The position numbers were made by a program, and so were the translations under genes. A DNA stretch of 64,000 bases from Paenibacillus_E sp040812395 (GTDB taxonomy: Bacteria > Bacillota > Bacilli > Paenibacillales > NBRC-103111), in the NCBI RefSeq assembly GCF_040812395.1, contig NZ_JBFNXH010000014.1:1-64000 (forward strand). The letters run 5' to 3'. Positions 16,860 to 24,463 of the stretch are shown one piece after another; positions within the stretch are counted from its first letter, which is position 1, and every line of letters begins with the position of its first letter. Below the pieces are notes generated by a model. It searched no databases, was not told where the DNA came from, and was given only the letters and a program-made list of their open reading frames with translations.

Positions 16860-17285
16860 ATGTTTAAAAAATTAGTCATGCTGCTGATGGCAAGCATGCT
16901 GGTGTTTGCGATTACGATGCCAACGCTGGTTGAAGCAAAATCTTCCTACAAAGCGCCGCGCAAAAGCTACACGCCTACAGAACAGCAAAAAGCGCCTGCC
17001 AATAACGTTTCCAAAAATGAACCAAGTTCCTCTACCGCCAAAACGCCAGGAGCGACAACGCCTGTCAAAAAACCTGGATTTTTTAGCGGGGGCCTTATGA
17101 GAGGATTGCTTATCGGAGGAATGGCCGGCCTCCTGTTCGGAGGGTTATTTGGCGGCATGGGAGCACTGGGCAATATACTAGGTCTATTAGTCAATGTGCT
17201 AGCTATCGTTATTTTGATTGTTGTCATCATGAAGATCGTTTCATTCTTCAAGCAACGCAGAAACCGGGATCCGAAGAGGTATTAA
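16860..17285 (+). CDS. Secreted or membrane protein with Gly-rich hydrophobic hairpin
   Basis: A 141-residue protein: signal peptide (MFKKLVMLLMASMLVFAITMP... ending near VEA), a Thr/Pro/Ser/Lys-rich linker, a Gly-rich hydrophobic stretch (GGLMRGLLIGGMAGLLFGG), a second hydrophobic segment, and a basic tail. The layout resembles the N-terminal part of bacterial Tim44-like proteins, but the Tim44 domain is absent. Translated from GGAGGGTCACAACGTT ATG. One base separates it from the DUF2653 gene, so the two work as a unit. Function unknown. Confidence 0.7.
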   Translation: MFKKLVMLLMASMLVFAITMPTLVEAKSSYKAPRKSYTPTEQQKAPANNVSKNEPSSSTAKTPGATTPVKKPGFFSGGLMRGLLIGGMAGLLFGGLFGGMGALGNILGLLVNVLAIVILIVVIMKIVSFFKQRRNRDPKRY

Positions 17286-17286
17286 T

Positions 17287-17565
17287 ATGCGCCTCAGCGA
17301 ACAAGAAATCATTAACGCTATCTGCTTGCATATGGCAGAGCGCAAACGGCTTCAACCAACGGATGTGGATGTTGAAATGATGTGGGACGAAGATTTAGGC
17401 TTTTCTGCAGAAATTTTTGCAGAGGGACGCAGTCAAATCCTTACACAAGCCAATCTGCTTGAAGCCATCGTGCAATATGTGTACAACCAATACGAGACTC
17501 GTGTATTTTGGGATCAAATCCAGCTTGCATTGGACGAAGAAATCGTTGCTGACATCGCCGTTTAG
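17287..17565 (+). CDS. DUF2653-family protein (YxcD-like)
   Basis: A 92-residue acidic protein matching the DUF2653 family (MRLSEQEIINAICLHMAER, VDVEMMWDEDLGFSAEI, AIVQYVYNQY) known from Bacillus YxcD. The function of this family is not established. It begins one base after the preceding stop codon and is followed by a terminator, so it closes a two-gene operon with the Gly-rich membrane protein. Confidence 0.75.
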   Translation: MRLSEQEIINAICLHMAERKRLQPTDVDVEMMWDEDLGFSAEIFAEGRSQILTQANLLEAIVQYVYNQYETRVFWDQIQLALDEEIVADIAV

Positions 17566-17577
17566 CTGCCCCAATAG

Positions 17578-17624
17578 AACCACTTTTCACCACTGGCCAG
17601 GTCCATGGGGGAAAGTGGTTTTTT
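17578..17624 (+). terminator. Terminator after DUF2653 gene
   Basis: AACCACTTTC-like arm (17578-17588) pairs with GAAAGTGGTT (17611-17620), followed by a T run. Confidence 0.85.
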
Positions 17625-17797
17625 GTGTGGTGGATACGTGAAAAAATACACAGATGATTTGTGAGTAATGATACGGAATGTATCGGATGGTGTGCGCTAT
17701 AATCACAAAGGTGATCGATCAATTAGAAGGTAGAGGAGGAAAGCTTCCCTTATTGTACTTGGCTTGTTTGAATTCATATATTTGGAGGTTATTATCA

Positions 17798-18494
17798 ATG
17801 AAAAAGTTGTTGTCCACAATCAAAAGAAATCAGACTCAAAAAGTTATTGCTTCAACCCTTGCGGCTATGCTTATCCTTATTCCACATACAGCTCATGTTG
17901 TTCATGCGGATCCTGCTTCAGATGTGATTTCTTTAGAAAGCTCCAGTTATTCAATCTTGGAATCAGGGGGCTCCATTTATTTGACCGTTACACGATCGAA
18001 TCCATCTGACAAAGAAGTTAGCGTTCGTTATGACACGGGTGACGGATCAGCAATCAGCGGTTTCGATTATGCGATGCAATCAAGATAACGATCCGATCAT
18101 TGGCCGCAAAGCCAAGCTTCAGTTCGAAGCTGCTTCTTATACAGTCAATGAAAACGATGGAACGGTTAATGTTGAGCTTGTTCGTTCAGGTAGTAACGCT
18201 GGAAGAGCAACTGTGGCATATAATGCCGTTAGCGGAACTGCTCATGAAGGAAGCGATTATGTGGAAGCCTCTGGCACGGTAACTTTTGAAGATGGAGAAA
18301 CCAATAAAACGATTCAAGTGGAAATCATTGATGACAAAAGAATGGAGCCGCAGAAGAAGTTTGTCCTGAAACTTTCAAACCCAAGTGGAGCATCGCTCGG
18401 CACAATGTCTGCAACAGACATAATCATCAAAGATGATGACAGAATCATGAGATTTCCTGTCCCGGGTACCAATGAGCTCCCGAATTCTTACTAA
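17798..18494 (+). pseudogene. Calx-beta-domain surface protein with internal deletion and frameshift
   Basis: A signal peptide (MKKLLSTI... to HVVHA) behind GGAGGTTATTATCA, then a first Calx-beta domain (DVISLESSSYSILESGGSIYL...SGFDYAM) that stops at a TAA near 18088. Reading continues in another frame from about 18078 with CNQDNDPIIGR, the linker that normally closes a Calx-beta repeat, and a complete second repeat (AASYTVNENDGTVNVELVR ... IIKDDDR). The second half of the first repeat, roughly 40 residues, is missing, so a deletion with a frame change is the simplest explanation. Intact relatives are secreted calcium-binding adhesion-type proteins. Confidence 0.75.
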
Positions 18495-18504
18495 TTTCTA
18501 TGCT

Positions 18505-18538
18505 AAGAGACAACTGTCATAAACAGTTTGTCTCTTTT
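18505..18538 (+). terminator. Terminator after Calx-beta pseudogene
   Basis: AAGAGACAA-CTGT pairs with ACAG-TTTGTCTCTT, ending in TTTT. Confidence 0.85.
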
Positions 18539-18624
18539 CGTGCATTTTTCTTCTTTTTGTCAGTGAATACGTTTCATGTTACAGTAGGTAGATGTTGAAG
18601 TCCTTATGACTGGGGATAGAAAGT

Positions 18625-20001
18625 ATGAAACAATTGCACAGGCTGTATTACTTGGGTATGGCACTAGCGATAGCGCTAATTATCGTTGGAGAATTGGTAT
18701 GGCTGCCGGATCCGATCCGGTTCGGAAGAGGACTCTATTGGATTGATGCGCTTGATTTTCTGGTGTATGTGCTGGCGCTTGTTCCGCTTATTTGGATCGT
18801 TACTTCTGCCGTCATGTTGTTTAGAAAAGGAAAAGCTCCCCGAATAGATTTTTCATTTTGGTCAAAAATTAGAGCAGGCGCTGTTTTCATTGTCGGCTTG
18901 ATTGCGATGATCATCATTCTTACGATACCGAAGCAGCTGCCGTTTTCTGTGAGCGCACTCGCCCTGTCATGGTTATTAGTGTTTATAGATTTGTTTTTTA
19001 GTGAGTGCAAAGTGCGAAAGGTTCCATATAGAAGTATATCCGCATTTGTTTTAACCGTCGGTGTGCTGCTCGGTTTATTCTGCCCGACCGGTTATTTGGT
19101 CACCTATCCGGGAATTACGCTTAATATGAACCGGTATGCCCAAATACAAGGCGGGAGTCAGCATGGAGACATTTCAGGCGTGCTCGTTTTTGACCGTCCT
19201 GCATTCCCAGTAGACTGGGTGTACGCCAAATTATTTCCTCATTATTCTATCGAAGTTAATCGTATGGGTATTTCAATCGGTGAGTACAACCAGGAAGTGC
19301 ACACAGAGAAAGTGGATGCAAACGCCGCGGGAAGCGCTATTGCCTTGCAAAAGCTGGGCAGAGGGAAGGGAATTACTTCGACCGGCATCCTTGTCACAGG
19401 AATTGTAAAAAATAGTCCGGCTGAAGGTATCCTGCAGCGAGGTGATGTGATTGCGTCAGTTAGCGGACAAACGGTTACAAACGTTCGAGAATTGAGTGCC
19501 CGCATGGGTACAGCTAAACCTGGCGATCAAGTGGACATCGGGTTGCTGCGGGAAGGTAAACCAATTTCGTTGAAGATGGGGACACGCGCCTCTACGGATG
19601 ATCCGAACCGGGCTGCGCTTGGGATCTATATTAGTAATCAATTGCAATACGACATTCCCGAGACTGTGAATTATCATAATTATTTGCTTCACGAAGGCGG
19701 TCCGTCACACGGAGCGATGCTTGCGCTTACGTTGATCGACCAGCTCACACCTTCCGGTATTTTGAATGGTCATCAGGTTGCAGGGACGGGGACTATAGAA
19801 CCTGACGGTTCCGTCGGACCTGTTGGAGGGCTGGAACAGAAAGCCTATACGGTCAGCAGGACAGAGGCAGATGTGTTTTTCGTACCCGCTCAAAATGAAG
19901 ATGAGGCTAGGAAGGGAGCACCCGATCTACAGATTGTACCTGTCCAAACGTTAGATGATATGCTCATTTGGTTGAGGGAGCATCCAAAACAAACTTCATG
20001 A
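18625..20001 (+). CDS. PDZ-domain Lon-type (S16) membrane protease, SepM/YlbL-like
   Basis: A 458-residue protein. The N-terminal third has about four to five membrane segments, followed by an extracytoplasmic region with a PDZ domain (GILVTGIVKNSPAEGILQRGDVI and following) and a C-terminal Lon-type protease domain. The catalytic Ser is in GGPSHGAML and the Lys in GLEQKAYTV; the conserved GTIEPDGSVGPVGG lies between them. YlbL and SepM have one N-terminal membrane segment; here several more are present. A role in processing exported peptides or membrane proteins is inferred from SepM. Terminator follows. Confidence 0.82.
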   Translation: MKQLHRLYYLGMALAIALIIVGELVWLPDPIRFGRGLYWIDALDFLVYVLALVPLIWIVTSAVMLFRKGKAPRIDFSFWSKIRAGAVFIVGLIAMIIILTIPKQLPFSVSALALSWLLVFIDLFFSECKVRKVPYRSISAFVLTVGVLLGLFCPTGYLVTYPGITLNMNRYAQIQGGSQHGDISGVLVFDRPAFPVDWVYAKLFPHYSIEVNRMGISIGEYNQEVHTEKVDANAAGSAIALQKLGRGKGITSTGILVTGIVKNSPAEGILQRGDVIASVSGQTVTNVRELSARMGTAKPGDQVDIGLLREGKPISLKMGTRASTDDPNRAALGIYISNQLQYDIPETVNYHNYLLHEGGPSHGAMLALTLIDQLTPSGILNGHQVAGTGTIEPDGSVGPVGGLEQKAYTVSRTEADVFFVPAQNEDEARKGAPDLQIVPVQTLDDMLIWLREHPKQTS

Positions 20002-20009
20002 ACACTTAC

Positions 20010-20050
20010 AAAAAGAGCCATCCGCTCAAATCCGCAGATGGCTCTTTTTT
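20010..20050. terminator. Bidirectional terminator between convergent genes
   Basis: AAAAAGAGCCATC pairs with GATGGCTCTTTTTT; A-tract on one side and T-tract on the other suit both directions. Confidence 0.9.
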
Positions 20051-20052
20051 GT

Positions 20053-21075
20053 TTATTTTTCTTTGTTTTCGTCCAAGACAATTTTCCAGGCTTGGCCGAT
20101 TGGCGGAAGGCTTTTGGTCAACATAGGCTTGTAGAAGCCGATGACTTGGGCACCTTTGACGAGTGCGCTTTTCTCTATTTTCTCGCCATCCTGACGAATC
20201 AAAACGGTGTCATCCGAGAGCTGCAAAACGACTTCACTAGGCGAAGTATCGCTTAATCCAGTACCCTTGATCAGGAGGCTAGTTTTACCGCTATCGTCAT
20301 TACGAACCTCTGCAATTTCACCTGCAGTGCCAATGAGATCGGATTGAAGCTTCGCATCCAGAACCGTGATCCGCGAGGTAGGCGTTTGCGGCGGCAAACT
20401 CATGGTTGCAATCATGGAATGTTCAGCGGAGACGGTCAACCCGATATGAAGGTCGGAGAGACTGAGTTTCGTATCGTCGAGCATGCGATAGACCGTATCC
20501 TTGCCCACATTCAGCACAATGCCATCGGTCCCAATGCCTTGAATATGAATCAAACCTTGGTCGCCTGACGTTGTGATCGAAGTAATGACGCCGGTAACTT
20601 GGATTTTCTTTTGTTGTTCGTCTGTGGAGATAGATAGGGAGTTACCTTGCGTCGTAACCGATCCATGCAGCACTTTGTTAACAAAGGAAGCAGGTACGTA
20701 GAGTTTGCTATCCAACAGAACAGGAGCTGTGCCGAGAGTTGTGTACATTTTGTTGATGGTATAGCGGTCTTCACCTGTTTTCACTGTTGTAAAGATGTTC
20801 CTTTTATTTAAATCCACAGATAAGCTTTCTGGATTCCACGCCAGTGTAAAGCCTAAGCCTTCTGCAACGGCACGAAGCGGCAGCATGGGTTCAGTGCCAG
20901 TCGATGGCGATGGCTGGTAACCATGCTCAGCGAGCGTTTCGCCATTCATTTGTATCGAAATGGATGATTGTTCTGCAGCGTTCAGGGATTCATTGGATTC
21001 CGCGTAGGCTGCCCCAGTGGACATCATTGTGGAGAGGACAAGCAAGGAAAGGCTTTTTTTCATGATTTGATTCAT
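20053..21075 (-). CDS. Secreted copper-amine-oxidase-N-like (stalk) domain protein
   Basis: A 340-residue exported protein. Signal peptide MNQIMKKSLSLLVLSTMMSTGAAYA, then a copper amine oxidase N-terminal-like domain (IQMNGETLAEHGYQ ... MLPLRAVAEGLGFTLAWNPES ... KLYVPASFVNKVL), a domain common in Paenibacillus surface proteins, followed by a beta-rich C-terminal part with no recognised family. The ATG at 21075 follows AGAAAGGA; the longer frame has no ribosome site. Convergent with the PDZ protease gene and sharing its terminator. The role at the cell surface is unknown. Confidence 0.8.
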   Translation of the reverse strand: MNQIMKKSLSLLVLSTMMSTGAAYAESNESLNAAEQSSISIQMNGETLAEHGYQPSPSTGTEPMLPLRAVAEGLGFTLAWNPESLSVDLNKRNIFTTVKTGEDRYTINKMYTTLGTAPVLLDSKLYVPASFVNKVLHGSVTTQGNSLSISTDEQQKKIQVTGVITSITTSGDQGLIHIQGIGTDGIVLNVGKDTVYRMLDDTKLSLSDLHIGLTVSAEHSMIATMSLPPQTPTSRITVLDAKLQSDLIGTAGEIAEVRNDDSGKTSLLIKGTGLSDTSPSEVVLQLSDDTVLIRQDGEKIEKSALVKGAQVIGFYKPMLTKSLPPIGQAWKIVLDENKEK

Positions 21076-21204
21076 CGTTGTAATTCCTTTCTGTATGTAG
21101 AGTTGTATGCTGTTCATAATCACTAACGGATGAAGCTTAGTATTTGTTGCAAGGACCAGAATAATGAAAATATTTCGTGATGAATGACCGATACTTGAAA
21201 TAGA

Positions 21205-21239
21205 AAAGACTCTGTCGCAGTGATGCGAACAGAGTCTTT
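21205..21239 (-). terminator. Terminator of PhnB-like gene
   Basis: AAAGACTCTGT pairs with ACAGAGTCTTT; on the minus strand it continues TTCTATTTC. Confidence 0.8.
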
Positions 21240-21266
21240 AGCAGAAACGGCTAACGTGAGAATGAA

Positions 21267-21692
21267 TTAACGCTTGGCTTCCGTAAAAATTTGAAAAGGT
21301 ATGCCGTACTTGTCCGTGATCGTTCCATAGGCCGGACTGAAAGAAGTTTCTTGCAGCGGCATGGTCACCTGTCCGCCTTGCTGCAAAGCTTCAAAAATTT
21401 GTTTCGCTTTCTCTGCATCGCTTAGCGTAATACAAATCGTAACATGATCTCCCTTGTTATAAGGTGCACCAGGGAAAGTGTCGCTAAACATGAGATCGGA
21501 TTCGCCAACTTTTAACAAGGCATGCGCAATAAGCTGTTTGGCATCTGCGGATAAAGGGAATTCAGGGTTTTCCGGCATGTCTCCAAACGTTGTGCTGAAC
21601 AGAACTTTAGCATCTAGCGCCGTTTCATAAAACTGAATAGCTTCCTTCGCATTGCCTTCCATGATTAAGTAGGGGATTAAACGTAAAGTCAT
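21267..21692 (-). CDS. PhnB/YjdN-type VOC-superfamily protein
   Basis: A 141-residue vicinal-oxygen-chelate fold protein of the PhnB-like group (LIPYLIMEGNAKEAIQFYETAL at the start, LMFSDTFPG in the middle, YGTITDKYGIPFQI at the end). The PhnB group has no established reaction, and many members lack the full metal site. Good ribosome site AAAGGAGCTGTGG before the ATG. Monocistronic with its own terminator. Confidence 0.85.
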   Translation of the reverse strand: MTLRLIPYLIMEGNAKEAIQFYETALDAKVLFSTTFGDMPENPEFPLSADAKQLIAHALLKVGESDLMFSDTFPGAPYNKGDHVTICITLSDAEKAKQIFEALQQGGQVTMPLQETSFSPAYGTITDKYGIPFQIFTEAKR

Positions 21693-21886
21693 TATCCACA
21701 GCTCCTTTGATTAACTAGTTACTTACTTATTTAGTATACAATAAGGAACATACGTTTGCAATTTATGCATTCTATATTTACAAAAAAATGATATTCATGA
21801 TGTTTAGTAGTGGACTTGTCAATGCTTCATCGTTTGTCGTTCTCGTTTATTCAAAATTTCTTAAGCTAAATGCCAAAAGCGAATAA

Positions 21887-21918
21887 AGCCTGTCTAAACG
21901 CAAACGATTAGACAGGCT
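21887..21918 (-). terminator. Terminator of ABC-F gene
   Basis: AGCCTGTCTAA pairs with TTAGACAGGCT; on the minus strand it is followed by TTATTCGCTTTT. Confidence 0.75.
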
Positions 21919-21938
21919 GGATAAACTCAAACCTCTTT

Positions 21939-23495
21939 TTAAAATACTTTTGTTGTCCAGGATTCACAATTCCATGTGTCTGTTACGACATCACGATAAA
22001 ATTCCGGTTCATGGGAAATGAGCAGGATGCTGCCTTTATAGGCTTTGAGGGCGCGCTTCAGCTCATCCTTGGCATCCACGTCCAGGTGATTGGTAGGCTC
22101 ATCGAGCACGAGCAGATTCGTTTCGCGATTGATCAGCTTACAGAGACGCACCTTTGCTTTCTCACCGCCACTCAACACGGCAATCTTGCTCTCGATATGC
22201 TTGGTTGTGAGTCCACATTTGGCAAGAGCCGCGCGTACTTCGAATTGCGAGTAGGAAGGGAATTCGTTCCATACTTCCTCGATGCAGGAATTGTAATTGG
22301 CATCCTTCATTTCCTGTTGGAAATAGCCGATATGCTGGTTTTCACCTAGCTGTACGGAGCCGGAAAGCGCCTTGATCTCACCCAAAATACTCCGCAACAG
22401 CGTCGTTTTACCGATCCCGTTGGCACCGACTAGAGCGATCTTCTGACCGCGCTCCATTCGGAGGTTAAGCGGTCTTGACAGCGGCTCTTCATACCCGATG
22501 ACGAGATCCGTAGCTTCAAAAATCAGCTTGCCGGACGTTCTCGCCTCTTTGAAATTGAACTGCGGCTTCGGTTTTTCCTTCGCAAGCTCGATGACATCCA
22601 TCTTGTCGAGCTTCTTTTGTCTGGACATCGCCATGTTCCGCGTCGCGACACTTGCTTTGTTCCGGGCTACGAAATCTTTCAAATCCGCAATTTCCTGCTG
22701 CTGGCGCTTGTACGCCGATTCAAGCTGCTGCTTTTTCATTTCATGGACTTGCATGAAATAATCGTAATCGCCAACATAGCGGTTAAGCTCCTGATTCTCC
22801 ATATGGTAGATCAGGTTAATTACGCTGTTCAGGAATGGAATATCGTGCGAAATGAGAATGAAGGCATTCTCATATTCTTGCAGGTAACGTTTCAACCATT
22901 CGATATGCTGCTCATCGAGATAGTTCGTCGGCTCGTCAAGGAGGAGGATGTCCGGCTTTTCAAGCAGCAGTTTCGCCAGCAGTACCTTTGTCCGCTGGCC
23001 GCCGCTAAGCTCGTTTACGTCTTTATCCAGCCCGATATCAGTTAGTCCAAGACCTCGAGCCGTTTCTTCAATTTTGGCATCGATCATGTAGAAATCCTGA
23101 TTCGTTAAGGTATCCTGAATCGTTCCGACATCTTCAAGGAGCGCCTCAAGTTCTTCCGGCGATACGTCGCCCATCTTGGCGTACATGTCGTTCATTTCTT
23201 GTTCCATATCGAACAGGTATTGAAAGGCTCCCTTCAAGACGTCGCGGATGGATAAACCTTTGCTCAGTACCGCGTGCTGATCGAGATAGCCAACGCGCAT
23301 GCGTTTGGACCATTCGACTTTGCCGTCATCCGGTTGAAGCTTGCCTGTAATAATGTTCATAAATGTGGACTTACCCTCGCCATTAGCCCCAATAAGCCCG
23401 ATGTGCTCGCCTTTGAGGAGGCGGAAGGATACGTCGTTGAAGATCGCGCGATCTCCGAAACCATGACTTAATCGTTCTACGTTTAATATACTCAT
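21939..23495 (-). CDS. ABC-F family ATPase (YfmM-like)
   Basis: A 518-residue tandem-ATPase ABC-F protein without membrane segments. Walker A motifs are GANGEGKST (first domain, near residue 38) and GANGIGKTT (second); signature motifs are LSGGQRTK and LSGGEKAK; Walker B is ILLLDEPTNYLD and LVLDEPTNHLD. The length and N-terminal MSILNVERLSHGFGDRAIF match Bacillus YfmM. ABC-F proteins act on the ribosome, in translation or antibiotic protection. A GTG three codons upstream is possible, but AAAAGG spacing favours the ATG at 23495. No drug-resistance role can be claimed. Confidence 0.9.
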   Translation of the reverse strand: MSILNVERLSHGFGDRAIFNDVSFRLLKGEHIGLIGANGEGKSTFMNIITGKLQPDDGKVEWSKRMRVGYLDQHAVLSKGLSIRDVLKGAFQYLFDMEQEMNDMYAKMGDVSPEELEALLEDVGTIQDTLTNQDFYMIDAKIEETARGLGLTDIGLDKDVNELSGGQRTKVLLAKLLLEKPDILLLDEPTNYLDEQHIEWLKRYLQEYENAFILISHDIPFLNSVINLIYHMENQELNRYVGDYDYFMQVHEMKKQQLESAYKRQQQEIADLKDFVARNKASVATRNMAMSRQKKLDKMDVIELAKEKPKPQFNFKEARTSGKLIFEATDLVIGYEEPLSRPLNLRMERGQKIALVGANGIGKTTLLRSILGEIKALSGSVQLGENQHIGYFQQEMKDANYNSCIEEVWNEFPSYSQFEVRAALAKCGLTTKHIESKIAVLSGGEKAKVRLCKLINRETNLLVLDEPTNHLDVDAKDELKRALKAYKGSILLISHEPEFYRDVVTDTWNCESWTTKVF

Positions 23496-23608
23496 GCATG
23501 ACACCTTTTCTTTTAAACTTTTTACTCGTTTTATTATAAGCGCTAAGGTGCAGACAACTCAATCGTAAAAATGTTGAAGCGCGGAACCCGGCAACCTACA
23601 AACGAAAT

Positions 23609-23653
23609 ACCCCCCTAGCAGCTCAGACAAAGGACTCGAGCTGCTAGGGGGGT
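23609..23653 (-). terminator. Very stable terminator after cupin gene
   Basis: ACCCCCCTAGCAGCTC pairs perfectly with GAGCTGCTAGGGGGGT (16 bp); on the minus strand TATTTCGTTT follows. Confidence 0.85.
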
Positions 23654-23657
23654 AAAT

Positions 23658-24365
23658 TCAGCGATGCGATTGTTGATACGGATAACCGGGATAGGGAAGA
23701 GGGCGCTGCGACTGCGAGCCAAAACTTTGATTCTGATAGTAAGGCGCTTGATGGATCGGATCCCGTTGCATTTCTCGCACTGGCTGTGCGCTTTGCTGCC
23801 TGTCGTGCGGTTCAAAGCGAGTTTGCTTGTTTTTGCAGTTGCTTGGCGGCCCAATGACGACGGTTTCTGTAATTGGAGCAAAGGCTTGTTTGACAGCCGC
23901 TTCATTGAGGCAATAGGTATGGGCTAATACACTGGCCGGTGTCAGCCTGAAAATATCGGATCCAAAGATGGCTTCAGGCACAGGCGCATCAAAGATGGCG
24001 AGCAGATGGGTATCATCTACAGAGGCAATCTCATAATGCCACCACCCTTGGGGTACATTCGCAACTTGCCCGGGAGTTATCGGGAAGTTGAGAAGCTCTT
24101 TTGTAAATGGATTGATTAACGAGACAACAGCGGCGCCGGCAATACAATAAACGAGCTCAGAGGCATTTTGATGGATATGAGGTTCGACTACCCCGCCAGT
24201 GCTTAAGTAAATATCCAGTAATGAGGTGTTGCCTAATGTGTTGAGTTGGTGAATGGACAGCTCATTAATCGTATTTCGGTTATTTTTCTTGTAAAACACC
24301 GTATTGTTCAAATCATATGTGAACTGCGCGTTTGGTGAGGTGTAATCCATATAGGAAGTCGCCAT
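23658..24365 (-). CDS. Cupin-domain protein with Gln/Tyr/Pro-rich tail
   Basis: A 235-residue protein. Residues about 30-165 form a single cupin barrel: EPHIHQNASELVYCIAG gives the HxH...E metal motif and NVPQGWWHYEIAS the later His. This resembles the oxalate decarboxylase/germin group, some of which are spore coat proteins. The C-terminal 60 residues are rich in Gln, Pro, Tyr, Arg and Ser, like spore coat tails. Metal binding is likely; an enzymatic role is unproven. It is a single gene with a very stable terminator. Confidence 0.8.
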   Translation of the reverse strand: MATSYMDYTSPNAQFTYDLNNTVFYKKNNRNTINELSIHQLNTLGNTSLLDIYLSTGGVVEPHIHQNASELVYCIAGAAVVSLINPFTKELLNFPITPGQVANVPQGWWHYEIASVDDTHLLAIFDAPVPEAIFGSDIFRLTPASVLAHTYCLNEAAVKQAFAPITETVVIGPPSNCKNKQTRFEPHDRQQSAQPVREMQRDPIHQAPYYQNQSFGSQSQRPLPYPGYPYQQSHR

Positions 24366-24463
24366 GCGGAAATTCCTGCCCTTCAGATGAAATTAGAATC
24401 CAATAAGGTATCCTATGTGTTCGCCTATAGAAGGGTGTTTGTGAAACTTGGATTAAGATGAAC

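Noticed and set aside
21939..23495. Antibiotic-resistance role for the ABC-F protein
   Set aside because: Motifs match the housekeeping-like YfmM group rather than known resistance ABC-F proteins.
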